Shown here piece by piece: positions 35,983 to 45,480 of a stretch of DNA of 64,000 bases. The stretch covers positions 1-64,000 of the forward strand of contig JBGTBE010000068.1 of assembly GCA_041749535.1 (NCBI GenBank). Direction: 5' to 3'. The position numbers were made by a program, and so were the translations under genes. The notes beneath the pieces are model-generated. The model did no database searches. It had not been told where the DNA came from and saw nothing but the letters and a program-made list of their open reading frames with translations. The stretch is from JBBQZU01 sp041749535. GTDB taxonomy: Bacteria > Bacteroidota > Bacteroidia > Flavobacteriales_D > Cryomorphaceae. Positions within the stretch are counted from its first letter, which is position 1; each line of letters starts with the position of its first letter.

Positions 35983-37116
35983 TCAAAGGTGCTTCAGGAG
36001 TAAATCGCAAATTTTTGTAGCTGCATCTCCATCGCCATAGGGCGCAGCGCTCAGGGTTCCTTTAAAACCGCGTTGGGCTTCAACGGCATCCTTCAGTTCA
36101 GCGGTTCGGTTGCCAATGAGGCGCACAAAACCTTGCTGTACCAATTCCACCCACTCTGTTTCTTCCCTGAGCACCACAGATGGGGTGCCGAAGTACGCGG
36201 CTTCCTTCTGCAAACCACCGCTGTCGGTAATGACCACCGAAGCATTTTTGGCACACCAGAGAATATCACGGTAGCCGAGTGGTTCCACAATGCGCACTCC
36301 GGTTGGGGCGTACACAGCATCGAGTACCTCTGTGCTGCTTCCCAGCAGGTGACGGGTGCGCGGGTGCATGGGGAAAATGATGCTTTCGCCAAAGGATGCA
36401 GCCACGCGGCAGAGTGTGTTGAGCAGTGCTTCTACGCTCGCCTTGTCGGCAGTATTTGATGCGCGGTGCAAGGTGGCCAGCATGTATCTTTTTGCCGAAA
36501 GGTGAATGCCCTGAACCCTTCGCTCCTGCTCAGCACCGGAGGTGTAGTGCAAGGCATTGTCGTACATCACATCGCCCACATTGGCCACAAGGGGGTGGTT
36601 TATATGCGGGGGTTTTTCGCTTTCGCGGAAGCCTTCATTGCGCAAGTTCTGCACTGCGGTAGCGGTGGGGCAGAGCAGAAAAGTAGATGCATGGTCGCTG
36701 AGTACACGGTTTAGCTCTTCGGGCATGGTTTTATCGAAGCTGCGCATACCGGCCTCTACGTGCGCCACGGGAATGTGCATTTTGGCCGCAGCCAGCGCAG
36801 CAGCCACGGTACTGTTGGTATCTCCATAAATAAGTACACAGTCGGGATTCTCCACTTCAAAGGTTTGCTCGAGGGCTGCCAGCATGGTGGCTGTCTGCGC
36901 ACCGTGGCTGCCGGAGCCGGCTTCCAGATTGTAGAGCGGTTGTGAGATACCGAGTTCGGTAAAAAACTGTCCGCTCATGGCCGCATCGTAATGCTGACCG
37001 GTGTGGACAATGATTTCGGTGATGTGATTTTTATATTTCCCGGCCGCAGCCCTTGCTATGGCAGCGGCTTTAATAATTTGGGGTCGGGCACCCACTACGG
37101 TAATAATTTTCAGCAT
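35983..37116 (-). CDS. wecB: UDP-N-acetylglucosamine 2-epimerase (non-hydrolysing)
   Basis: 377 residues. It interconverts UDP-GlcNAc and UDP-ManNAc for surface polysaccharides. Motifs are VVGARPQIIKAAAIARA, VHTGQHYD, VLIYGDTNSTVAAALAA, VAHVEAGMRSFDKTMPEE, FPMHPRTRHLL and ITDSGGLQKEAAYFG. The length is typical. It lies between radC (7 bp upstream) and the deacetylase gene. Confidence 0.95.
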   Translation of the reverse strand: MLKIITVVGARPQIIKAAAIARAAAGKYKNHITEIIVHTGQHYDAAMSGQFFTELGISQPLYNLEAGSGSHGAQTATMLAALEQTFEVENPDCVLIYGDTNSTVAAALAAAKMHIPVAHVEAGMRSFDKTMPEELNRVLSDHASTFLLCPTATAVQNLRNEGFRESEKPPHINHPLVANVGDVMYDNALHYTSGAEQERRVQGIHLSAKRYMLATLHRASNTADKASVEALLNTLCRVAASFGESIIFPMHPRTRHLLGSSTEVLDAVYAPTGVRIVEPLGYRDILWCAKNASVVITDSGGLQKEAAYFGTPSVVLREETEWVELVQQGFVRLIGNRTAELKDAVEAQRGFKGTLSAAPYGDGDAATKICDLLLKHL

Positions 37117-37123
37117 ACTTTTT

Positions 37124-37822
37124 TCATATCAGGCCCTCATCGGCAAAGCTGAAGTAGCCCTGGTCGGTAAAGATAATATGATCGTACACTTTTATATCGA
37201 GCAGCTGTCCGGCTGCCTTCAGTTTCCTGGTGAGTTCAAGGTCTGCATCGCTGGGCTTCAGGTTGCCGCTGGGGTGGTTGTGGCAGAGTATCACGCCGGA
37301 TGCGAGTTGCTCAATGGCATGTTTGAATATAAGGCGTGCGTCCACCACTGTGCCCGATATACCTCCCCGGCTTATGCATACCTTTTCCTTCACCTGGTTG
37401 GATCGGCTGAGTATGAGAATCCAGAATTCCTCATGGTCGAGGTCAGCGAGTTTTGAGTTCAGTAGTTCATAGGCATCCCGGCTTGAAGAGATTTTCGGCT
37501 TCACTCCCACTTCTTCTTCGCGGCGGCGGCGGCCCAATTCCAGTGCAGCTACAATGCTGATGGCTTTGGCTTCACCAATGCCTTTGAATTTGCAAAGATC
37601 GGCCACTTGCAGTCGGGCTAGATCGTTCAGGCGGTTGCCGGTGCTGGAGAGGATGTGCTTTGCCAGATCCACAGCGCTGAGTTCACGGGAGCCCGAGCCT
37701 AAAAGTATGGCTATAAGCTCAGCATCACTCAGTGCGCTGCGCCCTTTGAGCAGCAGCTTCTCCCGGGGACGGTCGTCTTCGGCCCAGGTTTTGATTCCGG
37801 TGGATTCGGGGAGGGGTTTCAT
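37124..37822 (-). CDS. radC: RadC/MPN JAB-domain protein
   Basis: 232 residues with an N-terminal helix-hairpin-helix-like region (DLCKFKGIGEAKAISIVAALELGRRR) and a C-terminal JAMM metalloprotease-like motif, ILCHNHPSGNLKPSDADLELTRKL. The name RadC is historical and a DNA repair role has not held up for the E. coli protein. It is first in the minus-strand operon with wecB. Confidence 0.93.
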   Translation of the reverse strand: MKPLPESTGIKTWAEDDRPREKLLLKGRSALSDAELIAILLGSGSRELSAVDLAKHILSSTGNRLNDLARLQVADLCKFKGIGEAKAISIVAALELGRRRREEEVGVKPKISSSRDAYELLNSKLADLDHEEFWILILSRSNQVKEKVCISRGGISGTVVDARLIFKHAIEQLASGVILCHNHPSGNLKPSDADLELTRKLKAAGQLLDIKVYDHIIFTDQGYFSFADEGLI

Positions 37823-37964
37823 GCCAGATCGGGATTTAGAGCTAAAAATATGTGCGGCAGTGCAGAGTTAAGATTTTTCCGCTACATTTCATGGTCGAAC
37901 CACTATTGATTTGTGGTGAACGCAGCAACAGATAACCTATGAACAAAAAAAACTCAGACCAGAT

Positions 37965-38906
37965 ATGAATTTATTGGACCGAGCTAAAGGTGTCTCTCTC
38001 ACCATATTCCTGGCGATATACTCTTTTGGTATTTCGAACGCCCAGGATTTTGATTGGTTTTCGACCGGAAGCACGTGGACCTATGTTTACCAGCCCGTAT
38101 TCGGACCTGATCTTTATCAGAGTGTACTAAGCATTACAGAGCAGACCCAACTGAATGGAATTGATTGCTCGAAGATGGAGACAGAAACATCAGGTGATGG
38201 CGTTTTATTCGAGTGTATGCCATTTGCCCCTGCTTTCTACTTTCTACAGCGCAATGATTCCGTTTTTTTTGCTTCCGATATGCATCCCTACTTCCGGCTG
38301 GGTATCGATTTCAATGCTGAAGTCGGGCAACATTGGTTTATTCTGGTGGATGGCCTGAATGGCCTTGATTCCATTCACGCGGAGGTCATCGCGCGTGAAC
38401 AGGTTGTAATAGAAGGAAATAATCTGGTGCAGCTATCGATCAACCTGAGCAATGCCAATCCTGATGAAGGTATATTGGAGTTTCAGAATCCTGTAATCGC
38501 AATTGAAAAGATTGGGGCTATCAATTTCTTTTTTATGCCTTTCGGAAAATATGCGGCTTGCGATGTTACAACTTCTGAACAATTGCAATGCTTCTCTTCC
38601 GATGGATTTCAATATGTTGCTCCTGGCTTTGCTTCTTGCACAGTAGGCCTTGGGTCCATTGCTCATTCAAGTAACGAACTTCGGCTCTACCCCAATCCAA
38701 CATCCACGATGTTAACTCTCCACCTCCCGGGCCATGCCCTCACCCATGCCACTCTGCAAGACATGCAGGGCCGCGAGGTGCTCTCCGTGCCTTTGTCGCC
38801 AGGTGAACCTCTGGTAGACGTGCGCCATTTGCCGAAAGGCATGTACCTGCTCAGGGCTACTGAAACGGGAGGTGGGGTGTTTATGAGGAAACTTGTGGTG
38901 GAATAA
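37965..38906 (+). CDS. T9SS-sorted secreted protein
   Basis: 313 residues with a signal peptide (cleavage near SNAQ, residue 27), about 210 residues of unassigned beta-rich sequence, and a C-terminal type IX secretion sorting domain from about residue 238: LRLYPNPTSTMLTL, MQGREVLSVPL and LPKGMYLLRATETGG...MRKLVVE. It should be exported and attached to, or released from, the cell surface. It is a single-gene unit ended by a shared terminator. The function of the body is unknown. Confidence 0.85.
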   Translation: MNLLDRAKGVSLTIFLAIYSFGISNAQDFDWFSTGSTWTYVYQPVFGPDLYQSVLSITEQTQLNGIDCSKMETETSGDGVLFECMPFAPAFYFLQRNDSVFFASDMHPYFRLGIDFNAEVGQHWFILVDGLNGLDSIHAEVIAREQVVIEGNNLVQLSINLSNANPDEGILEFQNPVIAIEKIGAINFFFMPFGKYAACDVTTSEQLQCFSSDGFQYVAPGFASCTVGLGSIAHSSNELRLYPNPTSTMLTLHLPGHALTHATLQDMQGREVLSVPLSPGEPLVDVRHLPKGMYLLRATETGGGVFMRKLVVE

Positions 38907-38969
38907 TTGATGAACTGGTAGAAATACCCACCTCAGAAAAAATGCACACCCCAAAAATCCCCATAACAA

Positions 38970-38999
38970 AAAAACCCACTGCAACTGCAATGGGTTTTT
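38970..38999. terminator. Bidirectional terminator between T9SS gene and rpsT
   Basis: 9-bp stem AAAAACCCA / TGGGTTTTT with a 12-base loop and A/T runs on both sides, placed between two convergent genes. Confidence 0.85.
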
Positions 39000-39020
39000 G
39001 AATATATGGATGTAGGTGCC

Positions 39021-39278
39021 TTAGGCGCCTATAGCGTGTACGTGTCGTGTAAGCTTTGACTTCAGGTTGCTCGCCTTGTTTTTGTGGATGATGTTCTTCT
39101 TGGCGAGTTTGTCCAACATGCTGATTACGCTCTTCAGAAGTACATCGGCTTCTTTGCGATCGGTCAGGCTGCGCAGGCGCTTCAGTGCGTTGCGGGTAGT
39201 TTTATGCTGGTAGCGGTTTATCACCCGGCGGGCGTTGTTCGCTCTGATTCTCTTAAGGGCTGATTTGTGGTTTGCCAT
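39021..39278 (-). CDS. rpsT: 30S ribosomal protein S20
   Basis: 85 residues, highly basic and all helical. MANHKSALKRIRANNARRVINRY and LDKLAKKNIIHKNKASNLKSKLTRHV are classic S20 sequences. It binds 16S rRNA early in 30S assembly. Monocistronic, with a promoter and terminator visible. Confidence 0.97.
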   Translation of the reverse strand: MANHKSALKRIRANNARRVINRYQHKTTRNALKRLRSLTDRKEADVLLKSVISMLDKLAKKNIIHKNKASNLKSKLTRHVHAIGA

Positions 39279-39312
39279 AGTGTCTTAAATGCTGTATTCC
39301 AAAAATGGAGTG

Positions 39313-39345
39313 CAAATATAGGAATCTTTTCTTTTCGCGAAACAA
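39313..39345 (-). promoter_or_regulatory. Putative rpsT promoter
   Basis: On the minus strand TTG (39343-39345) and TATATTTG (39313-39320) are spaced by 22 bases, and the box is 34 bases before the rpsT ATG. Confidence 0.5.
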
Positions 39346-39402
39346 TTTTTTCAATTGGAGTATCAGGCCACATTCTAGACCAAAGCTAAGTGCGATCTAC
39401 CA

Positions 39403-40443
39403 TCAACTCTCCACAGCATACACCAGTACGGGCTGTCGCCTGTTTTTCATTTCTATTTCGCCCATTGGGGTACACATAAACGATTCCTTCACCTGTTGGA
39501 AGATGGTGTCTGAAATGAGAATCTGTCCCTTTGCTGCTGCGGCTTGCAGGCGGGAGGCCACGTTTACCGGATCGCCGATGACCGTGTAGTCGAGGCGGCG
39601 CAGTGCTGCAGAGCCTATGTTGCCCCACACCATCTCACCGCTGTTTACTCCTATGGATACTTCCGGCTTGAAGCGGGATTCTCCTATGCCGAGGTCGGCG
39701 GCTTTTATGGCTTCGCGAATGGCCAGGCAGGCATCTAGCGCCCTGTCTGTATGAAAATCGCCTTTGAAGGTGGCCATTACGGCATCGCCAAGAAATTTAT
39801 CTACGGTGCCATCCTGTGCTATGATTTCCTTTACGATGATGTCGAAATAGGCGTTGAGCATGCACACCACTTTGTCGGCAGGCTCGGTTTCGCTTATGGC
39901 GGTAAAACCGCAAATGTCAATAAAGGCAACGCTGCCTTCCACGGTTTCATTCTCAAAAAAGGATGTTTCGGCCCCTTTCCCACCCATAAAGTTGAGCACC
40001 GTTTCGTCCACGTACATGCGCAGGATGTTGTTTTCTTTTACGGCTTGCAGGGTTCGTTTGATGGCTGCTACATGCTCAATGGTTTTTTCGATGGTAATTT
40101 CCAGGTCTTTGAAATCTATGGGTTTGGTGATGAAGTCGAAGGCACCCCGGTTCATGGCGGTGCGTATATTCTCCATATCGCCGTATGCCGATACGATTAC
40201 CGATTTGAGCAGGGAGTGCTGCTCATGCAGTTTGGTGAGCAGGGTGAGGCCATCCATCTCGGGCATGTTGATGTCGCTGAGCACCAGGTCCACATCGCTG
40301 TGTTCTATCAATTGCTCCAGCGCGTGCCTGCCATTTTCGGCAAAGATGAAATCGTATTCATTCTGCCTGATCTTTTGGCGAAAGCGCTGTTTGATCAGCA
40401 CCTTCAAATCTTCTTCATCGTCTACAACGAGTATCTTGGTCAT
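39403..40443 (-). CDS. Response regulator with class III adenylate/guanylate cyclase output
   Basis: 346 residues. Residues 1-125 are a receiver domain with phosphoacceptor Asp57 (VLSDINMPEMDG) and the Lys of ITKPIDFKDLE. A short helical linker follows, then a class III nucleotide cyclase (VAFIDICGFTAISE and LGDAVMATFKGD give the two metal Asp; INSGEMVWGNIGSAALRRLDYTVIGDPVNVASRLQ). Phosphorylation by the kinase at 42191-40827 probably controls cyclic nucleotide synthesis. It is the last gene of a three-gene operon, 12 bp after the single-domain regulator. Confidence 0.93.
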   Translation of the reverse strand: MTKILVVDDEEDLKVLIKQRFRQKIRQNEYDFIFAENGRHALEQLIEHSDVDLVLSDINMPEMDGLTLLTKLHEQHSLLKSVIVSAYGDMENIRTAMNRGAFDFITKPIDFKDLEITIEKTIEHVAAIKRTLQAVKENNILRMYVDETVLNFMGGKGAETSFFENETVEGSVAFIDICGFTAISETEPADKVVCMLNAYFDIIVKEIIAQDGTVDKFLGDAVMATFKGDFHTDRALDACLAIREAIKAADLGIGESRFKPEVSIGVNSGEMVWGNIGSAALRRLDYTVIGDPVNVASRLQAAAAKGQILISDTIFQQVKESFMCTPMGEIEMKNRRQPVLVYAVES

Positions 40444-40455
40444 GCGGTGGGCAAT

Positions 40456-40830
40456 TTAGCCTTTAAGTTCTGCAATTTCCTTTTTCAGGGAATTAAAGTC
40501 AATGGGTTTGGTAAAAAATTCCTTTGCGCCGGAGCCAATGGCCTGCTTGTAATTTTCTGCATCGCCGTATGCGGATATCATACTCACATTGATCTTTGGG
40601 AAGCGTGATTTTACTTTTTCCAGCAGCTCAAGCCCGTTCATTCCGGGCATATTGATGTCGGAGAAAACGTACATCACTTCGGGTGGATCGGCTTCTTCGA
40701 GCAATGCCAGGGCTTCATCGCCAGAGAAGGCAAAGACCATTTCTACCTCATGGCTTTTTATTTCTTTTCTAAACTTTTGCCTGAAGAGCATTTCCATGTC
40801 TCTTTCATCGTCTACAATCAATATTTTCAT
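40456..40830 (-). CDS. Single-domain response regulator
   Basis: 124 residues, a stand-alone CheY-like receiver with acidic DDE near the start, phosphoacceptor Asp58 (VFSDINMPGMNG) and the FTKPIDF lysine loop. No output domain. It overlaps the histidine kinase gene by 4 bp and precedes the receiver-cyclase gene, so it could act as a phosphate sink or relay between the two. It closely resembles the receiver of that cyclase, suggesting duplication. Confidence 0.93.
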   Translation of the reverse strand: MKILIVDDERDMEMLFRQKFRKEIKSHEVEMVFAFSGDEALALLEEADPPEVMYVFSDINMPGMNGLELLEKVKSRFPKINVSMISAYGDAENYKQAIGSGAKEFFTKPIDFNSLKKEIAELKG

Positions 40831-42191
40831 ACTGTCCTGGATTGTTTTAAAGGTAGGGTTATGATAAAATGGGTGCTTTCCCCTGCCTTGGTTTCAATGT
40901 TTATTGTACCCCCATGCGCTTTCACAATGTCGTGGGTAATGCTGAGACCAAGGCCCGTGCCTTCTGTTCCTTTCTTTGTGGTGAAGAAGGGTTGGAATAT
41001 TTTGTCTTTTATTTCCTCAGTGATGCCCGGTCCGTTGTCTTTAATAGAAATCCTCACCTGCTCTTTTTCAAGCGCTGTAGAAACCGATAATTTTGGCAGG
41101 TAATCCCCTTCCCCATCAACTTCCCGGCTCTTTGTACTTTGTACTTCGTACATTTTCAGTTTCTCCCGCATGGCATCGAAGGCATTCTTGCAAAGGTTGA
41201 GCAGCACCCTGCTGAAATCTTCGGTGTTGAGCGAGACGGGTGGAAGGTGCGGATCGAGCTTTAGGTCGATCTTGCAGTTGATGGCCGTTTTGCCCGCGCG
41301 CATTCCGTGAAAAGCCAGGTTTACATATTCGCTGATAAGTTCGTTGAGGTTGGCAGGTTCCATAATGCCTGTGCCACCGCGTGAGTGCATAAGCATGGAT
41401 TTTACGATGTTGTCTGCCCGGGTACCGTGCTGGTGTATTTTCTTCAGATTGGACTCCAGCTCATTGAGCAGGTCGCCCATGTCGGTGGTGTGGTCAGAGG
41501 CCGGTATTTTCGACATCTCGGTGCGCATCTCCTCCACATATTCCAGACTCAATTCTGCGAAATTGTTCACGAAATTCATGGGATTTTTGATCTCATGTGC
41601 AATGCCGGCGGCAAGTTGCCCCAGGCTGGCGAGCTTCTCCTGCACTATGAGTTGTTCTTGTGTGGAGCGCAACTTCTCCAGCGACGCGCGCAACTCGGCA
41701 GTGCGCTCCCGTACTTCCTGCTCCAGTTTTTCAGTTTTTTGCCGATTGTCCTTCACGTGAAAGGTATCATTCTCGCTCATGATCGGTGCGGAGCCGTGCC
41801 AATGAACCACCTTGTAAGCACCGTCTAAAAGTGTTACGCAAGTAGACAACCGGAGGCTGAACTTGAGCTGGTAGTCATCGGACTTTATATCGAGCAACAC
41901 TTCACTAACAAATATTCCGGTGGCCCCCTCATTCAAAATTCGTTCGAATACAGGCACGTGGTCGAAGGTGATTTGCGATTTGGCCATCTCATCCACCTGC
42001 CGGTCAATCAACTCAAAAAACTCCTTGCGGTTGGTTATTTTCTCATCGATGGTAGAGCCATAACCCATAATGTCATCCGGGATCAAACCTTCTCCTTCCT
42101 CCCGTTTAATTTCATTGAGGCAAAGCCTCACGAACCGCATATTGGCATCGCGGAGCAAGCGGGTTTTTTCTTGCAGGGTGCTTTCAGGCAT
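40827..42191 (-). CDS. Sensor histidine kinase with N-terminal NTF2-like domain
   Basis: 454 residues and no transmembrane helix, so cytoplasmic. Residues 1-145 look like an NTF2/SnoaL-type domain (GYGSTIDEKITNRKEFFELI, VVHWHGSAPI). A coiled coil spans about 148-188, then the dimerisation domain with His199 (LGQLAAGIAHEIKNPMNFVNNF), and the ATPase domain with N box NLCKNAFDAM, G1 DNGPGI and G2 GTGLGLSITHDIVKAHGG. It heads an operon with two response regulators, one carrying a cyclase. Its kinase core is close to that of the giant sensor kinase at 47363-52681. Confidence 0.94.
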   Translation of the reverse strand: MPESTLQEKTRLLRDANMRFVRLCLNEIKREEGEGLIPDDIMGYGSTIDEKITNRKEFFELIDRQVDEMAKSQITFDHVPVFERILNEGATGIFVSEVLLDIKSDDYQLKFSLRLSTCVTLLDGAYKVVHWHGSAPIMSENDTFHVKDNRQKTEKLEQEVRERTAELRASLEKLRSTQEQLIVQEKLASLGQLAAGIAHEIKNPMNFVNNFAELSLEYVEEMRTEMSKIPASDHTTDMGDLLNELESNLKKIHQHGTRADNIVKSMLMHSRGGTGIMEPANLNELISEYVNLAFHGMRAGKTAINCKIDLKLDPHLPPVSLNTEDFSRVLLNLCKNAFDAMREKLKMYEVQSTKSREVDGEGDYLPKLSVSTALEKEQVRISIKDNGPGITEEIKDKIFQPFFTTKKGTEGTGLGLSITHDIVKAHGGTINIETKAGESTHFIITLPLKQSRTV

Positions 42192-42538
42192 ACATGGTTA
42201 TTTGGGTCATGAGGGGATTGGGCGCGTGAATATCCGAATAAATCGATAGAAAATACATAGATAGGACACTTACTTGCGTGGGATAAACCTGGGTTGCTAA
42301 GGCTGGGCTCTGCTTATATCTTCAGCCCATGATTGTACAAGCTTTACGGTTTGTTTATATAAGATTGCCCCCATGATTAAAGTATTCTTTTGCTTTTATC
42401 ACTTACATTTTAAGGGAAGCAACTCATTCGAAGTGAAACGCTTACGGACCGGAAAAGCAGCAGTATAAATTACTACCGCACAGGCAAAATTATTGATTAA
42501 CTTGCGTTCAATAGTTTAAAAAAAAATCAACCACTTTT
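42192..42538. other. Divergent intergenic region
   Basis: 347-bp spacer between the kinase operon and the CotH gene. It holds a 31-codon plus-strand frame (42373-42468, beginning MIKVFFCFYHLHFKG). That frame weakly resembles a peptide in the gap at 47.1 kb, and I do not call it a gene. No terminator or RNA gene is seen. Confidence 0.4.
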
Positions 42539-45199
42539 ATGGGTCAAATGGTACATTCAACCGGGATATTGATATCCCGATATGCGTTCGTTCTAGTTCT
42601 GATCCTGCAAGGAACTACCATCATGGCCCAATGTTGTGATTATAAATTGACCATGCATGACAGTTATGGTGACGGATGGAATGGTGCCGCGGTAGAAGTG
42701 TTCGTCAACGGCATTTCGGTTGGTGCTTACAGCGCAGTCAATGATGGAAATACCGTGATTGTTACGGTTTGCAATGAGGACGTTTTGAGTTTAACTTATT
42801 CTTCCGGTGACTATGAAAACGAAAATTCATATTACCTGCAGGATGCTTCCTGGAATGTACTTTTTCAGGATGGTCCGACTCCTACCGTGGGAAATGTTTA
42901 TTCAGGAATTGTGGTCTGTGTGGCGACGTGCTGCAATTATAAACTAACCATGCAAGATTCATATGGTGACGGATGGAATGGAGCAATGTTGGATGTGCTG
43001 GTCAATGGTATTTCTATAGGAACATATAGCGCAAGCAATTTGGGTAGTGTTGTTGACATTTCTGTCTGTAACAATGATGTTTTGAGTTTAACCTACACTT
43101 CTGGTGAATTTGAGTCTGATAATTCTTATTTCTTGCAAGATGCCTCATTAAATATACTTTTTCAGGATGGTCCTTCTCCGGCTGTGGGCGATGTTTATTC
43201 AGGAATTGTAAACTGCGATGCACCTGTGCTTGAAGGCCGTCATCCATGCGTAGCAATTCCATTAGATTCTTTTGATTGTAATTCAACCGACAACACTGGC
43301 TACCCCGGATCGACCTACACACCAAATTGCTCTTGGTTTCAAAGTGGTGATATTTGGTATGTAATTGAAATTCCTGCATCGGGGAGTTTGACCATCGAAA
43401 CGCTGGCCGGAAGCATCAACGATACAGGTGTTGCTGCCTGGATCGGAAGTGACTGTACATCACTGAGCATCGTGGGTTGTGATGATGATACGGGCGATGG
43501 CTATTTATCATTCCTGCCTGTTTATGACCTCACACCTGGTGACCTGTTGTACATACAGGCATGGAAGTGGGGAGGTGGCGGAGGCTCATTTGAAATTTGT
43601 TTAACGCCTTTGGAAACCGTTTCCCTCGAAGGTTCCGAATTGCCAATAGTTGAGATCCATACCCTGGGACAGACAATTATAGAAAATACAAAGATTGACT
43701 GTTTGATGGACATTACATACAACGGTCCGGGAAACCTTACCTATGTGGATGATTCCCCTAATGTGTACAGCGGAAATATCGGAATAGAGATCCGCGGATT
43801 GACTTCGGCAAGCTACCCGCAAAAGCCATACACCGTTGAAACACGCGATGCATTGGGCGAAAATAACAACGTTCCGATTTTGGGAATGCCTGCCGAAAAT
43901 GATTGGGTATTAATTTCTAATTACAATGATCGTTCATTGGTTAAAAACCTTCTGGCTTACAAGATTTTTGGTGAAATGGGCAATTACAGTCCGCGCGCCC
44001 AGCTGTGCGAAGTACTTTTAGATGGCTCATACAAAGGCATATACATGATCGGAGAAAAAATTAAACGCGATAACAACCGCGTGAATATTGCCACATTAAA
44101 TCCCGATGAATTGACTGGAGATGATGTAACCGGAGGCTACATTCTACAGCAAAACCAATGGAATGAAACCAATAGTTTTCAATCAAATTATTCGCCCATT
44201 GACCATCCGGATTTCGATGTTCATTTTGTTTACGAATCTCCAAATGCAGCAGATATTCAGCCCGAACAGAAAGTCTATATAGCCTCTTTCGTCGATTCGC
44301 TAGAAACTGCGCTTTACAGCGAGAATTTCGATGATCCCGAGACAGGATACAGACGGTATATGGATGTTAAATCATTCATTGATTATTTTATTGTAAACGA
44401 ATTGGCCAGAAATCAAGACGGTTTTAAAAAGAGTGTATTTTATCACAAAGACAAGTTTTCAAATGGCGGCAAACTGAATGCAGGTCCTGTTTGGGACTTT
44501 GACTGGGCCTGGAAAAACCTTGAAACCTGTACTATTTTTCAGCAAACGGATGGTAGCGGTTGGGCACATGAAGTAAATGATTGTTTTACAGATATATATT
44601 CAACAGGCTGGTACATACGCATGCTGCAAGACAGCACTTTTAGCAATGAACTACGCTGCACTTATGATGCATACAGACAAACGGTTCTGAACACTACTTA
44701 TTTGTTTTCATACATAGACAGCATGGGCATTTTGGTTCAGAATGCGCAAGAAAGACATTTTCAGAAATGGCCACTTTTGGGTGTTAGCGGTCCGGCCCCG
44801 GATTTCGGCCCACTGGCAGAAACATATTACGCTGAATTAGATTCACTCAAAAGTTGGATTGGCAAAAGATTACAATGGTTGGACGAAAATATTGAAGGAC
44901 TCTGTACGCCGGTAATAGTGGGTGTTTCTGAAGCCAATTTGTCTGGCTCACTTAAGTGCTACCCAAATCCGGCAAATGACTTTTTTACAGTTGAATATTA
45001 TTTAACTTCAGCCAGTAACGTCTCTTTAAGATTGTTTAATTCTATGGGGCAGCAGGTGCTGCAAACATCAAGAGGAATGCAAAGCCCCCGGAAGTATGCA
45101 CTTAGACTCGAAACTGAAATGCTCACTCCTGGGTTTTATATTTTAAAATTTGAAAGTGGAGACGTTGTAGTAGCTGAGAAAATAGTGCTTTCTCGGTAG
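42539..45199 (+). CDS. T9SS-sorted protein with duplicated N-terminal modules and a CotH kinase domain
   Basis: 886 residues. After a signal peptide (cleavage near IMAQ) come two tandem modules of about 99 residues, each starting with a cysteine pair and containing DSYGDGWNGA and a GDVYSGIV-like end. A pre-peptidase-like beta domain follows (about 235-360, SGDIWYVIEIPASGSLTIE). The CotH-type atypical kinase spans about 365-770: GNIGIEIRGLTSASYPQKPYTVE, MPAENDWVLISNYNDRSLVKNLLAY, YKGIYMIGEKIKRDNNRVNI and GPVWDFDWAW. A T9SS sorting tail ends the protein (LKCYPNPANDFF..., FYILKFESGD). CotH proteins of spore coats are protein kinases; an extracellular one here could phosphorylate surface proteins. 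Start could be Met1 or Met4. Confidence 0.88.
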   Translation: MGQMVHSTGILISRYAFVLVLILQGTTIMAQCCDYKLTMHDSYGDGWNGAAVEVFVNGISVGAYSAVNDGNTVIVTVCNEDVLSLTYSSGDYENENSYYLQDASWNVLFQDGPTPTVGNVYSGIVVCVATCCNYKLTMQDSYGDGWNGAMLDVLVNGISIGTYSASNLGSVVDISVCNNDVLSLTYTSGEFESDNSYFLQDASLNILFQDGPSPAVGDVYSGIVNCDAPVLEGRHPCVAIPLDSFDCNSTDNTGYPGSTYTPNCSWFQSGDIWYVIEIPASGSLTIETLAGSINDTGVAAWIGSDCTSLSIVGCDDDTGDGYLSFLPVYDLTPGDLLYIQAWKWGGGGGSFEICLTPLETVSLEGSELPIVEIHTLGQTIIENTKIDCLMDITYNGPGNLTYVDDSPNVYSGNIGIEIRGLTSASYPQKPYTVETRDALGENNNVPILGMPAENDWVLISNYNDRSLVKNLLAYKIFGEMGNYSPRAQLCEVLLDGSYKGIYMIGEKIKRDNNRVNIATLNPDELTGDDVTGGYILQQNQWNETNSFQSNYSPIDHPDFDVHFVYESPNAADIQPEQKVYIASFVDSLETALYSENFDDPETGYRRYMDVKSFIDYFIVNELARNQDGFKKSVFYHKDKFSNGGKLNAGPVWDFDWAWKNLETCTIFQQTDGSGWAHEVNDCFTDIYSTGWYIRMLQDSTFSNELRCTYDAYRQTVLNTTYLFSYIDSMGILVQNAQERHFQKWPLLGVSGPAPDFGPLAETYYAELDSLKSWIGKRLQWLDENIEGLCTPVIVGVSEANLSGSLKCYPNPANDFFTVEYYLTSASNVSLRLFNSMGQQVLQTSRGMQSPRKYALRLETEMLTPGFYILKFESGDVVVAEKIVLSR
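42632..43222 (+). repeat. Tandem duplication inside the CotH gene
   Basis: Two direct copies of about 297 bp (42632-42928 and 42929-43222) encode the paired DSYGDGWNG modules. The nucleotide sequences are similar but diverged, so the duplication is not recent. Confidence 0.8.
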
Positions 45200-45480
45200 G
45201 TGTTTTTGGTTTTGATGTTGGTTGTCATTTCACGGTGCTCCTTGTCTTCTCAAATTATCATCATTTTGAGCTTATACCGAAGTCTGTCGAACCGGCAAGC
45301 CTGAGATTGGTTGGGCATTTAAAAGAAATTTCCCGAAGGCCAACACAAATTTTTATCAATTGTGCAGGCTTTTATTTTACCCCAACACCTGCTATTTCTC
45401 TTTCACAATTTTGAGTTCAGATTGCTATTTGGACCTGCACCAAATATATTGGAACAAAAAAAACTTTGCAGGAAGCAGCC

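Noticed and set aside
45200..45480. Possible small gene or RNA between the CotH and oxidoreductase genes
   Set aside because: The open frame there is overlapped by the oxidoreductase gene end and has no pattern. No tRNA-like or terminator structure is visible.
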